The position numbers and the translations under genes are program-made. Positions 1 to 15,000 of a stretch of 64,000 nucleotides of DNA are shown here, piece after piece. The DNA lies in contig CAIIXF020000001.1 in the NCBI GenBank assembly GCA_903813345.2, forward strand, positions 21,225,915-21,289,914, given 5' to 3'. Position 1 is the stretch's first letter, and every line of letters starts with the position of its first letter. Origin of the DNA: Owenia fusiformis (Eukaryota; Annelida; Polychaeta; Sabellida; Oweniidae). The notes beneath the pieces are model-generated. The model searched no databases. It had not been told where the DNA came from and was given only the letters and a program-made list of their open reading frames with translations.

Positions 1-3000
1 GACTGAGCGCATTTCATACCTCATGTCCTGAGGGGTGAGAAAGATAAACTGTTTATCCAAGTTCTGTTTTGCCATTCCCAACATCATATTCATAGAGATC
101 TGTCTGTTAATTGCATCCTGAAATAAATACATACATACTGTATAGAGGTTTCAATCAGTCTTTTGTCTAGCATACATCTAGCAGTAATAAAATTTACAAC
201 TTAAACGAGACCTGATCAGATCTTTGTTCTAGTCTGCCCTTGCATCTATAAAGATATCAAGTATGTTGAACTGATCAGCGATTTTCCCCAGAATTTTGAT
301 GACAAGATTAAGCTTAAGGAGGCGCCCAAATGCCGACCAACCCAGACACACTAGATGACAAAAATTTAGTGAGATAAAAACCAATTTCAGTCTAATTGCA
401 AACGTATTGGTACAATCACACAAATTTCTAGTAATGTAAAGTTCAACTTACCATGAAAACGTCAAACTCGTCAAGACACCTGAATGGAGACTCCATAGCC
501 TGCCAGAGACTCAACATAAAACACACTGTAGAGAAACTCCTTTCTCCTCCAGACAGTTCCTTGGTGTCTTTTACCTCAGAGAGCGCTCGTTGTTGTTCTC
601 CTGCCCTCGATGCAGGCTGTACCTAGAATAATACCATACAGACATATTAATGCAATGATCATACAAGGGTGTCTCTAAAAATGGAGTCTTATCACATCTT
701 TTTCTATTTTATAAAACCAACTTTAAGTTTGTATGTTAAATAATCTTATCCCATCTGATTGTTGTGCTTTTTGAGCTAGAAGCAAAAAATGAGTTCAGAC
801 TTGAGGGAAATGCATCAACACTTGAAACATTTCAACTTTATGAACATACTTAGATAATATTGACTCAGGGGTAAGGTTTATTGCTCTGAAGATTTTAGGT
901 CCCTACTATGGATCATAAAATAGAATATGAAAAAGTATGTGATAAGATCCATTTTCTCTTTTTCATATGTTGAATACCATTTATAATGAAAACTGATAAT
1001 TCAACCATGTGATATTGAAATGTTTTCAGACGTTATGATACTGAATAAGAAAAGCTTTGAAATATAATTGAATAATAATTTATTATTATCTTCATTTATA
1101 GGTTAGGTTCAATTATCATAATATTTAAAAAATTGACAATTCTTAGCTAGTACAGGGTGTACTAAAAAGGCTATTAGGTTGACTGTTCAAAATCACATCA
1201 AGACCTTCATATGACAAGTGCAAGTTTGTCTGCAGAGATGGTAGCCATTTGGACCTTGTTCCTTAAATGGCCAGGAAATAGGCCATACACATCCTAAAGT
1301 GATGAAACTTTGTCAACTTATAGAACATTGAACTAACTTTAACTATGCCAAAAAGATCAGTCAACTCTGTTGTTTAAAAAGATATGCATTGTTAGTTTGG
1401 TTGCACTTTTTGGTACACTCTGTACATACTACATAGCATACATGGAACAATACACATGCATATTTAAAAGTTTTATTCAATGGTATTACACTAATCTAGC
1501 TAAAGCATTCTCCCAAATGAATTGCAGCTTGTCAGCTTATATGAGAAAATTATCCCATTAAAATATAGCAAGTGGTTTTTGAAGGGTTTTCATGCAATCT
1601 AAAACGGAAGTGACAAAACTTGTGCAGCTGTCTGGAAGAACATATTATTTCTGTTGTGACTTTCTTTGTATAAATCAACAATAGGTTAACATAGAAATGT
1701 ATAAACTAACATGCAAATGAACAGACTTATTATAAATCATGCCTAAAAATCAACAACAAACCAATATAAACATAAATTGCATTACAATGAGTGTCGGCTA
1801 AAAAGGTGCTGAACTACATATTATATGAAACACATTAACAGACACACAGGCAAACACACTTGAGTACAGGGTGTCAAATAAGTCTGTTCTCCCCCCTTAA
1901 CTTTTTTAATTTAGAAATAACATAGAGTTGGTATATATCATCTTCAAGGGAATTTAATTTGCTGATCACACACCAAATTACAGAGTGATTGGTTAAATTC
2001 TAATATTTTTGGAGTATTTTTAGTGATGTCCATATTTCACTTTTTAATAGTCTGTATGTCTCCCCCAGCAGTCCGGATTGCCTCAATTCTACGAAGATAT
2101 GATCCTGTATAAATCATTCAGAACGTTTAATTTTGGCTGTAATCAACTATTTTGTGATGAAAGATGCCCCTGCTTCAAAAGCTCCCCTGAATGAAACACA
2201 TTTTACTCTGTAACGATATTGAGAAACATCGAAATCACCCAATGTTGGCATTGTCACTGCAGTATCAAAATTTCATTTTCATTCACTATACCTTGTAATT
2301 TTACTTGTTTTGACGTAATCAAAGGTCAACTAGAACCTTACAAGAAACATTGTAGCAATTTTATTAGGAGAAGTTTATGATTGATTTTTTGAGGGTGATC
2401 AGCATTTTCCATAAGCTTCAAAATGATATATGGGAAAGTATGATCAATTTAAAGATAAAAAAGTTAAGGGGGGAGAACAGACTTATTTGACACCCTGTAT
2501 AACAACATCAACAAGAGATCTGAGAGGAAAGCAACTTAAGGTTATATATGTGGAAGAGATATAACAGATAACTATGAACAAATGAAGTTAGGAAATCTTA
2601 TTTGAAGTAAATGTGTGGATGACATTAAAAGGAGACACTGCGTTTATCGATGAAAAGGAATAAAAAATTTCGAAACACATCACTCACAGTCAAGTGAATA
2701 CTACAAAAAACTTCTGAAGTAGAAAACAGCATGAGAAGAAATCGGTTATGACACATGCACTGTTTACCCTGCAAAGGTGTTTTTAAATTACTTTTGAACG
2801 AATAGATGGCATATTGGTTAACTCTTAATAAGGCAGTATGAATGATCTATATAGGAATTTAGGACATGATAAACATTTTCGATAACAATTTTACAGAATA
2901 GAGAAAATTTTTTGACTTTAATATAATTGAAATTTTAATATGGCCTGTTTGAGGTGTTTTTGGTGCCAAACCAAAGTTTGAATACTATCAACCCATTTCA

Positions 3001-6000
3001 AATACCAGGACGACGAAAAGTTTTTATTTAACTAATGAACACTGAAAAGTATGCAAAGCCTCCCTTTAATCATCAACAGGAAAGAAGCAGGTTGATTAAA
3101 GGTAAAATTCAAACAGGAATAATTCACTTCAACATCACAGACTTACATGCATTACTATCATCTCTTTACGATGATCAAAGCGTAATTTTCCAGCGAATTC
3201 ACGTTCTTGGAGATACTGGTTGAAGCTATATTTAGTTCTAAGTGCAATAAACTGGCGAAACTCATTGTAATGCGCCTTTCTGTTCATCATCAATTTGTCA
3301 AGCTTCTGTAACATATAACATAAAATAGGTTTAACATATAATAAGGAGATGTAAGAAGGATGAAGATGTGATGGGACAGTCACAATAGACAGTGATCTCC
3401 CCAACAACAGGGGGTAATACTCCCTTCAGAAATTTTGAAAATTAAATGGCACCATATTGAAAATCTGTCTGCACACTTTCAAAAGCATTAAATATTGAGA
3501 TATTCTGAAGATAATGCTTCCTTTTAAGAATAAATAAAAAAAAAGATATTTGAGATATTTCGACGAGATTAGGATAATGCATCCTTTTGAGAAGAAATAC
3601 CTGGGAAGATCACTGATGTGTGTTAGTAAATAAAGTACAAGAGTATAATGCGTACCAATACATAAAAGGCATACAGAAGCAAAGCACAAATAAAAATGGT
3701 ACTTGGTAGAAAACATGTAAAAAACAATCACATAAAAAAACTAAAAAAACTAACCAAACATTTCCGTTTTTTGAAATTGCTATTAGTTATGTGAAATATC
3801 AATTCTGATGCTCAATTAGAGCTTGAATTAGTATACTGAAAGAAATAAAAAAAAAAAAAAAAAAATGCAAAGATTCGAAATTCAAAATGGAGGATTTAGA
3901 GTGTTTGAGCAAGCCACAAATGTTCAAATGGAAAAAATGTGATATTCTTAGTTATGAAATCCATTGAATTTATAATTGGAAAAGCTTTAATTCCATTCTA
4001 GTTTATGATTCTTGAATTCTGATTGGCCCATATGGAGTGACAAGGATGCGATACAACATTATATGAGAGACTAAGAGAACAGAACAGAATGAGTGTGAAA
4101 TACACTATCAAGAAGCGAGACAGAAGCATAAATTAAACTCTCCATGCAATTTTACACTGAGTTGTCCATTATTGCTTGCTTACTATAACATCAAGACTTT
4201 TGCCTTTGTGGGTAAACTTGAGTTTTCCTGAATAGCCATTAACAATACAACGACAACTGAAAAATTGTGATGTGCGATATGCCATGCTCAGGAGAATTCT
4301 GTTGTACATTCTGCCTCTCTTCTTCATAGCCATGTCCAATGCCTGAAAATAATTATCTGGCTACAATGTAATAGTTACTTGGATTATTATGAAGAAACGT
4401 GGGTTTCCTACAAGAGCATATAGCACAAGCATAAAGTGTGTAATTATACACACGCAAAATGAGAATTGTTCAGATATTTCAAGCGTCTTTGGGTAAAAGA
4501 GCAGAACATTTTACATGTAGGGTTGCAAATAACAAAGGTCATATGGAAACAGGTCACAAAGTAAACCCTGCCTTATATCAAAGTTTATACCCTGTAATTA
4601 GAAAAAATAATCAAATTGTGCTTTATAAAGCAATTCTCCTGTGTTGTGTGTCAATGTGTTAACCTATAGGCTACTCAATCATAAGTATGATCCAACAGAT
4701 TATAGCCCTACATTTTACACTATGTGCATCTCTTTTATTTTTCTTTGTTGGTATAATGTGTCACATGGTATAACATGTACTTTAATCTCTAGGATACTAC
4801 CCAGACTATATTCCAAACTATAGCCTTACAATGTGAACAATGTCTAAGGACTGTTTTTTGTGGTCAAATCTCATCTTGTATTTTTTCTGGTGTGTATTGT
4901 CAAGTTGCATTGCTATGTATGAAACTTTAATTCTGTACACTATAGACCTCCTAAAATCCAAGTACCGCTCCGTTCTCAGTGCCAAACTGTCGTCCACTGC
5001 CTAAATAACAAGTTTAACATACAAATGCATTCATAAATGTGACCTTTTTGACCTTAAAACTTTCAATTATATTTACACAAATTATTTAATAGAGACCAGA
5101 TTTTGATGATTACCTACATAAAGAAAATGTGTCATACTTACATGTACAGTAGTTACATATTTAACATTAACAAAATCATTCTATTATTTTGAAGTTATCA
5201 ATTTACTAAACAAATAAAAACATGCTTAAAATTGAATGTCTTCGAGTCTACAGTATCTGATAATTACTTATAAAGTTTCTTGTCAAATTATTGCTTTATT
5301 ACAACGAGTTCCACAAGTTATCACTGACTATATGTTGCTATGGTAACAGATATTGCCAATAATCTGTTCACTCTTGAGACAACATGTTTATGTGTGTTTC
5401 AAGTCAATCTTAAGTTTACTTCTCTAAATTATTGCAAATTACAAAAGTGTAACAATTGTTACAGATGCCAACACAGAATTCTGGTCACTTAACAGTTGGA
5501 GGCTATAATAATATAATGTAACAATGTAATATGGTGTGATTCTTCAAGAAAAATAGAACTCAATTTGAAATCAATTTAAATACAGTTTAACATTTCAAAA
5601 AGCTTGAAGTAAAAGAGATTGCAATAACTCACCTTTAGGAAATTTTCCTGTTGCTCCACTTCAAGCCTAATCCGTTCTAACGACTGTTTCTTCTCATGGT
5701 ACGCTCTTGTTATTTCATCATAGCTTCCTTTGCTGGAATACATGAGACTTTTGTTAAAACAATTCTTAATAGACGTTTCCGATAAATCGTGCATCTTTTG
5801 ATCCATCAGGGAAACTATAACTTATTGGTTTGATTGATGATGTCATTGGCTGTAGGTAGCAAACTGCCCATTCGAAAATGGTATTAACTTTTTGCTAATT
5901 TTATAAAAGTACAACCTATGACATCATCAATCTAGCCAATATATTGTGGTTTCTCTGATGGATCAAAAGATGGCACGATTTATCGGAAACGTCTATTTTT

Positions 6001-9000
6001 ATTATGGAGAGAGGGTAACAGGGGCTTTAGACAAGAAAAAGACAAGGTATTAACCAGCAAAATGTCACCACCTGACAATTGTTACATATGCTATATGTTA
6101 CAGACGCCGAAATGTCATCCACAAAAAAGTTGGAGACTACTTCTGGTGGTGACATAATTCTACTGATATACTGAATATAGTTAGATACCAATAGATAGTA
6201 ATCCATTTTGACAAATACAATGGCCTGAACACAAAGAATGCAGCAACAAAAATGATTATTTCTTCAATTTCAGTCAAACCCACAAAATATGTACAGAAGT
6301 TACATCCTTATTGTTGAGACATCCATAGACAACTATTAAAATGCATATACAGTATATATCAAATCTCATAGCACTAATCAATCTTAATGTTTTGTGAAGC
6401 CACTGCCCCCTCACTTAAACGTGCTTCTTTAAAACAGTTACAGACATCAAACTGAATGCCAGTCACAAAAACAGCCGCAAAAACAGACAAATTATCAATA
6501 CCTCTTGGGGCCTGTTCTAAGGGTATTGGTACTCGTTTTGAAGGCTTATATTTTACAATATTAACTTGAGCAATATGGGACATCATAGTGATGAGCTAAG
6601 TGTCAGGCCATAATGGATATTTCTGCCTGGTAATGTTTCAGGGGAAATGAGATATTATTCAGTGTGTATGATTTTCGTTCAGTTCTCGCTATTTCAGCCC
6701 AAGGCATAAACAGAGCTAATATACTAATAATCCCATTTCAGCGGGCGACATAGTGAAACCTTGAACCTCTTGACTTTGGCCCTTAGTCCAAGATCTCACT
6801 ATGTAGCTCTTTAAAATGATATTCCATATTGGTATTATTACCAACATTTATCTCAAGGGCTGAAATCTTGGCGTTTTCATAATACCTTCTCTCCTCCAAA
6901 GCAATCCTTCTCTCTATCTGACTAATCTCACTCTGTATATTCTGTGGTTTACGCTTAACCCTCACCTCTTCACTGACCTGCCTAGCCTTTGCCTCACTCT
7001 CCTAAAACATACATGTTAAACACAACATTTACAATTCTCGGTCTGTATATTCTGTGGTTTACGCTTAACCCTCACCTCTTCACTGACCTGCCTTGCCTTT
7101 GCCTCACTCTCCTAAAATATACATGTTAAACACAACATTTACATTTCTCACTCAGTATATTCTGTGGTTTACGCTTAACCCTCACCTCTTCACTGACCTG
7201 CCTTGCCTTTGCCTCACTCTCCTAAAACATACATGTTAAACACAACATTTACAATTCTCGGTCTGTATATTCTGTGGTTTACGCTTAACCCTCACCTCTT
7301 CACTGACCTGCCTTGCCTTTGCCTCACTCTCCTAAAACATACATGTTAAACACAACATTTACATTTCTCACTCAGTATATTCTGTGGTTTACGCTTAACC
7401 CTCACCTCTTCACTGACCTGCCTTGCCTTTGCCTCACTCTCCTAAAACATACATGTTAAACACAACATTTACAATTCTCGGTCTGTATATTCTGTGGTTT
7501 ACGCTTAACCCTCACCTCTTCACTGACCTGCCTTGCCTTTGCCTCACTCTCCTAAAACATACATGTTAAACACAACATTTACATTTCTCACTCTGTATAT
7601 TCTGTGGTTTACGCTTAACCCTCACCTCTTCACTGACCTGCCTTGCCTTTGCCTCACTCTCCTAAAACATACATGTTAAGCACAACATTTACATTTCTCA
7701 CTCTGTATATTCTGTGGTTTACGCTTAACCCTCACCTCTTCACTGACCTGCCTTGCCTTTGCCTCACTCTCCTAAAACATACATGTTAAACACAACATTT
7801 ACATTTCTCACTCTGTATATTCTGTGGTTTACGCTTAACCCTCACCTCTTCACTGACCTGCCTTGCCTCACTCTCCTAAAACATACATGTTAAAAATAAA
7901 CCTTTACATTTCTATTTTCCCTACCAATTTCTTGAATTACACTTGGGATATGTTAATAAGCTATACAGATGAACACAATGTTTTCAAAATCAATCATATT
8001 CTTCAAATCCTGAAATTATTTTCCTAAAATATTGATTTTAAAGAAGACCCTTTAAGATTACTTATTTTATATGATTCTTTGCAGTGATCTATAATATTTA
8101 TTTCATCATTTAAAACAATGATTAAATTAAATAGTTAATATGAGTAACGACATGTCAACTGAAATCCGAAGATTATGGTGCTGGGGAATTCAACAACTTT
8201 TAAGGAAGTGGAAAATTGGGTCTTGACCTCGGAAGCTCCAATTCAAATAAGAAGTGAAGTTATTTTTCATACTCCAAGAAAGCCTACTGAATACATGCAC
8301 AAATCTTTTCTCAAGAATATTATAGGAATATAGGAAAACTCATCGATCTATGTATATTTTATGGATACAATTCCAAGATTTCAAACAGTTTCTCATTCTT
8401 AAAATTTTCACCAAAAATTCCTGGCATTTTTGACCAAGAAATGTCTCACCCAACTTAAAAGAAATCTGACCACTTTTATGATAAAGATAAAGTAGTTGTG
8501 TTACCTCTACGTGTTTCTTGTGGGCATCATACTCGGCAAGACAATCTTTGATCTTGGCCTGATGCTCCTTCAGCTTGCCTTCATAATGCTTCTTATCATG
8601 TTTAGCCTTCTCTTTGTTAGCACTAGCAGTATCATGGTCTTCCTGAAATAACAAATATTAAACTTTTGGGTAATCTTGGGTCAATCTCTTGTCAATTTTA
8701 TAAATAAGGGAAATTCAAGAATTTTGCATGACAATTTGGATATCAAAATATTGATGAAGTTGATGCAAAGAATCGGGAGATCAATTCAATATATTCCTCT
8801 CTCCCACTGCTGCTTCTGCCTTTACATAATTCTAAGCTTGCACACAAACATTTTTCAAGAATTCAGTCTTAATCTAAAGTTAAGTTTAACATTAGATCAA
8901 TTGTACAAACCTTTAGTTTTTCAACTTTTGTGTGGATCTCAGTGATCTTATCATTTATTGCTTGAAAACGTTGCTCTGCTTCTCTGCGCACTTTGTCTGT

Positions 9001-12000
9001 GGCGAGCTTCCTCTCATTTGCAGCTTCCAGTAGTTCCTGAAGCTCTGCCATTTTATTCTTGTATCTAGCTACATCCTCTTGCTGTAACATGCACACAGCT
9101 TTGAAATTTCACCAAGTTTTGAGATTTGCATGTAATGATTATCAATGACTTTAATGTTCTCCCTATTAGAGAACATGTTTCAATAATGTACCCAGTTTTT
9201 ACATGTACTCGAAGAACTTTGATCTACAGATATTTTGTTACATGAGATTCTGCATGACTTAACTTTTTAAGCAATTTGAAAAATGTAAATAAATTATCAT
9301 CCCATTAGAATCCTTTAGAAAACATGCTGCAATGTGTTTTTAGAAAGAATAATATATTTTCAGCATCCTCACCAGCACAAAAACATCTTCTGGCTCTGGG
9401 TCTTCTTGCAACTCAAGCTCTTCTTTCTCCTAAAAAAACAAATGATAAATCAACACACATTTTACCCATTAACAAATATTTGCTAATAAGAGTAGAATAA
9501 CAAAGGTCTATCCATCAACGAACAACTATACATGGACAACTTACTGCTTGAATTTTCTGCAGCTGGTCCCTGATTTTCATAATTTCTGTCTCACTACGTC
9601 GTTTTTCCTTTTCTTGGTTATTCATCTGAACTGTCAGATTTCTGTTTTCTTGGTTAAGCTGCTTCATCTCCTGAGTGTTAACTTCCAATTCTTGCTTTGT
9701 TTCTCTAAAATAATGAGTGAACAGATTAATGTTGGCTTCAAATAAAATGTCAAAATGGTAATGGCCTTAAATATTGTGTTGGGGATGGTGTCAAGATGTG
9801 TCCAGATGAGTTTTGAAAAAAAAAATTAGTCTCATGGTTTAAACTCGGGGTGGGTCGGGTCATAATTGTATGTTGATATTAGATAGGTTTAGATGTAAAC
9901 TATTTCCCATAGTAAAATACTGTACTGTGACATCTGTTTCCAACTGAGTAATTGATTAAGTCAATGACATGGTACATTGCAGCCTGGTCCGAGGATCCCG
10001 ACCCATCCCTAGTTTAAACCCCCAGCCCCACATAATGAAATCTGAAAATGTTGACTTGAAAATCAACATTTCTACTTGCAATAACAAGATTTACCCCTTC
10101 ATCTAACAAAATTAACTTTGCTTTTCCACAACTGCCCTTAATATGGATATGCATAATGAAAATAGAAATGAAGAAGGTTGTCTTTGTCCCATTCAATATA
10201 AAATGTACAGACATGTACATGTAATAACTAACCTGATTTCATCTTCCACACTGGCTTTTAAGTATTTTGAATTTTTCTGATCGGAGGAGTAGTAACGGAA
10301 TGAAGGTTTGGAGAGGACTTGATCTCCTTCTATGGTAAATACCTATAATATATACAAGAACACAAATGTGTACAAAATGTCCCCACCAATGGGTGATCCC
10401 GTCATAATGGTTATCCTAAAAATGAGTAGACAAGACTTTACCAACACAATTTGAGGATGGAAAATCCAAAATGGCCACCTTAAAATTTACCCAGAATGCC
10501 AAAAATTTAGTCAGTTCTAGATTTTCATACTAAGAAGCACCCCTGAAAATTTGAAATTGATCCGTCACACAGTTAACCAGAAAAAATGTAAGCAAGACTT
10601 TACAGACAAGATTTTAGGATGAAAATCCAAAATGGCTGCCTTGACATTTACCCAAAATGTCAAAAAACTAATATGTTTCTAGATTTTCATACTAAGAATT
10701 ATCCCTGAAAATATGAAATTGATCTACTGAACGGTTCACCTGAAAATGCGTAGACAAGACTTTACAGAGAAGATTTTAGGACAGAAAATCCAAAATGGCT
10801 GCCTTGATATTTTACGCAGAATGCAAAAAAAACTAATCAGATGTAGATTTTCATACTAAGAATCATCCCTGAAAATTTGAAATTGATCTACCACACGGTT
10901 CACCTGTAAACGTGTAGACAAGACTTTACAGACAAGATTTTAGGACGGAAAATCCAAATTGGCTGCCTTGGCATTTACCCAGAATGCCAAAAAAACTAAT
11001 CTGATCTAAATTTTTATACTAAGAATCATCCCTGAAAATTTGAAATTGATCCACCAAACGGTTCACCTGAAAACGTGCAGACAAGACTTCACAGACAAGA
11101 TTTTAGGATGGAAAAATCCAAAATGGCCGACAATAAAAAAGTGATTATAAGTTTTTGCTTATTTCTTTTTACAAAATCATCACATATACCTACTGTTAAC
11201 AATAACATAGAGTTTTACAAGAAAGTACATCTGAAATTATTTATAGAGCTACTAAATAGTTAAAGTATGAAAATCAAAAACACCATTCAATATAATACAA
11301 AGTATTATCGCGCGCTAACTTTTCTTAAGACATTCAAAATGGCTGCCATGACTGAGCTAATAGGTTCAAAACCTATTCAGATCTAGAATGAAGTGAGCTG
11401 AACAAGATGTTAAAGTTTTAAAAGCAACTGTGAAGCCGTTTTTCTTAAAGTTTGCAGACAAGGATTTTAGCATTTGACTTCAAAATGGCCGACAGGAAGT
11501 AGGTTTCGAGTTAAATTTTTTTCATCCATATCTGTATGCACTCATAAGTTATCAATGAAAATTTGAAGGTGATAACTGTAGCGGTTGTGGAGAAAACTCC
11601 CGGACGTACGTACGGACAGATGAACGGACGGACGCACCTAGGCCGACAATATGGCCCCACACTATGTGGTGGGGACATAACAAAACAGAATATCGCACCC
11701 GATGAGCAATACTTCATAAGTGGGATTTAATCCAACTGGTTAATTTGCTGATTGGTCAAATTTTATCATTTTCCAAATTTTAATTTTCTTAATGATAAGA
11801 AACTTCCGTTTTGATAACATTTTGAAGATAATATGACAACTCACCTCCTTGCAGTTGTGTGGGGGATTGTACATCATTGTTTTCCTAGCAATCTCACTGC
11901 TGGGTATGATCATCACACACTCAATGGTACGCTAAAAATCAATTTTTTTATTGATATTTTTAACTTCTAAACAAAGCATTAATGTGCAAAATGTCACAAC

Positions 12001-15000
12001 CTGCCATTTGTTACAGATGGCAAACACCTACCACCATCACAAAAAAGTTGGAGACTATATCAATGTTACCACTTGTGGTGGTGACATAATAAAAACATAA
12101 TGAAAGAGAAATTCTTCAGCGGTGGCAGCAATTTTTCGATAATCATTACTCAGTACACCTGAGGAATGTCCAGTCAGATTCAAAATTTCTTTCTTAACCT
12201 AAGGAAATGTTAAAAGTATTGGTGTAGATTGGAGTGTAACTGTTTCCTAGGAATTTATTGTTCTTCAAGGGGTTATTTCATTGTATCTTTTGTAGCTCAC
12301 GCTAACAATTTCCCTCCACTGCCCTCCTTTTATTATCTCTCATATGGCTTACTCTTTTCAATTGCGCAAATCTCAATACGTGTTAGAAATCATTCTTACT
12401 TGATCAATGAGTGTGTTAATGATGACAGGGTCCTCTATCTCTAGGACATCTAGCACCGTATCGTACTGATCATGACGGGCTCGCTGAAACAATGAAACAT
12501 CTTCAACTGTGAGTTGCATTGTAAATATGATTCATAATATTCAATGGACATTCAAGGTATCTCCATTATTACATATCTACGAGGGGTGACCAATAAGGAA
12601 TGGACGCTTTTTTACACAGATACTTTTTATCGACCAATCCCTTTGATTTTCTTACCAGTGATACATCATTCAATCATCTATCAATTCTTAAGATTTGAAG
12701 ACAAAATATGTAATACATGTTGATATATCCTTATTTCCGTGAAGGAGGTACAGGTATCCCGGGACTGACATTTACGTCACAAATTTATTTTATAGCCAGT
12801 CTGGCATATTTCAGTTAGATTTGAACTTTTTGATATGCAACAAGTGTTGTGTTGTTTGAAATATTTTGCTGACTGATAACACATAAACGGTGATGTCAAC
12901 GTGTTGTATGGTTGGTGTTTGCAGTTAAATTTGAGAAAACATTGTGGAAGGAGGGGTTGGTGACAGAAGGGAGCACCCTACTCCATAATGCACCTGTCAA
13001 AAGATTCAAAATGTCCAGAATACAATATCCCTGGACCTCAACTGAGCCCTTGGAGGGGCCCTTGGCCAATGCACCATTTTGTCCAGATCTGCCCACATGT
13101 GACTTATTCATTTCTATACTTGTACATGTATTACTAATTTCTATAGAAAGGACACAGGTTTAATGACATTGATGAAATAAAACAAGCTGTGCCACTGCAT
13201 CTTGCTTCCACGTCAGAGAATGGATTCGGTCTTGTCTCACAATCTTGGATTAAAAGGATGAGGAAGTGTGTTCCTATTGATGGAACCTATGCAGAGGGCC
13301 CTGTAGAATGAATGTGGCATGAATAGAATACCACATAGTGATGATGAAATATTCAAAATCAAGTATGGCATATCAAAATGGCGTAATTCATGATCATCAT
13401 GGTTAGTTTTGTTCAGCCTGCATTCAATTGCATTGCTTGTTAAACAAGCTAAAATAGCTTCATAATGTGTGACATTATGTCAGCCCCAGGGTACCTATAC
13501 CTCCTTCACGGAAATAAAGATATTACATGTTTTGCTTTCAAATCATCGGAATTGATAGATAATTGAATGATGTATCACTGGTGAGAAAATCAAAAGGATT
13601 GGTCTATAAAAAACATCTGTGTAAAAAAGTGTCCATTACTTATTGATCACCCCTCGTAGATGTGACAACCATCAAAAATCAAAAATGATAGAGATTTACA
13701 AATTTTCGAAGACAGTTTACCCAAAGAAGATTCAGAAATAAATAGACTTGTAAATCTCTATCATTTTTGATGTTTTTAACACTTATTAACATACATTCGA
13801 GCCACTAAAAATAAATTGAGAATTGTTTTAGTTTGTTAACTGACTGTTTGTTAACTATACCTATGTGTATTCTGACTGTAACATGCTCTTCAATTTTCAA
13901 GATCAACATCATTGCTTAACTTACATTTTGTGAGACGTCATAGACATTCTGTTTAAATGCCCCTACAATGGTAGTTGGTGTCTGTCCTGGTGGGCAAGCA
14001 CGCTTGAATATTCCTTCAAGGACTTGGTTATCATGGTGATCATGTACACAGAAGGACTTCATAAGGTTTTTTAAGCAGCACTCTATTGCCAGTGCATAGT
14101 CTTGGTTCCTCAATTGCATACAAGCACCTACATATATTGAACACATGTTAATGCTGAACCAGAACAACGGCAACGCCAAAGCGTAGCGAATCCCATCAAA
14201 CAGAAATGGCTGGCATTTTTACAAACGAATAGCAAATATCATAAAACAACACACCAGAAAGGCCACCATTTTCAAAATGGTTGCTCATTAGCGAAGTTGT
14301 CACCAGAAGAAATAATGTGCTTTTAAGTAGCCACCTCTAAAATTTTTGAAAAATCGCACACGTACTTGTAAAATAACACACATAAAAATGGTGGCCATTT
14401 TTCAAAATGGCCCACTACTCCCCAAAGTTTTATTAGACAATGTGCCATGCTTAAAGTATTCACATATCAAATATGAACAAAATCGCTCCACTACTTTTCG
14501 AGTTATAGTAAAATACGTTAAAATGGCGGCCATTTTTCAAAATGGCCACTGTCTACCAAAAGTGTCATTAGATATAGACAGCGTGCCATGCTTATAGTAT
14601 TCACATACCAAATATGAACAAAATCACTCCACTACTTTTCGAGTTATAGTAAAATACATTAAAATGGTGGCCATTTTTCAAATTTTTTTTCAAAATGGCC
14701 GCCTTTTACCAAAAGTGTCATAGGACAGTATGCCATGCTTATAGTATTCACATACCAAATATGAACAAAATCGCTCCACTACTTTTCGAGTTATAGCAAA
14801 ATACATTAAAATGGCGGCCATTTTTCAAAATTTTTTTCAAAATGGCCGCCTTCTACCAAAAGTATCTTTAGACAGTGTGCAATGCTTATAGTATTCACAT
14901 ACCAAATATGAACAAAATCGCTCCACTATTTTTTGAGTTATAGCAAAAATCGTAAAATGACGAGTAAAGGCCGCCATTTTCAAGATGGCTGCCATGTGCT

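Larger units (their letters stand above)
623..3146. other. SMC6 intron between exon 23C and exon 24
   Basis: 2.5 kb holding two mariner-type elements (1153-1422 and 1867-2497). I looked for a fourth copy of exon 23 here and did not find one. The rest is unremarkable AT-rich DNA. Confidence 0.65.

Noticed and set aside
623-3146. A fourth SMC6 exon 23 copy
   Set aside because: I searched by eye for the K-x-x-F-x-H pattern with splice sites on the minus strand and found none.
6931-7910. CRISPR-like regular array
   Set aside because: The 110-bp units are continuous tandem copies without unique spacers, in a eukaryotic intron; each repeats an exon boundary.
12912-13163. 83-codon frame as a host gene
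   Set aside because: It lies between the mariner terminal repeats and shows transposase motifs with breaks.
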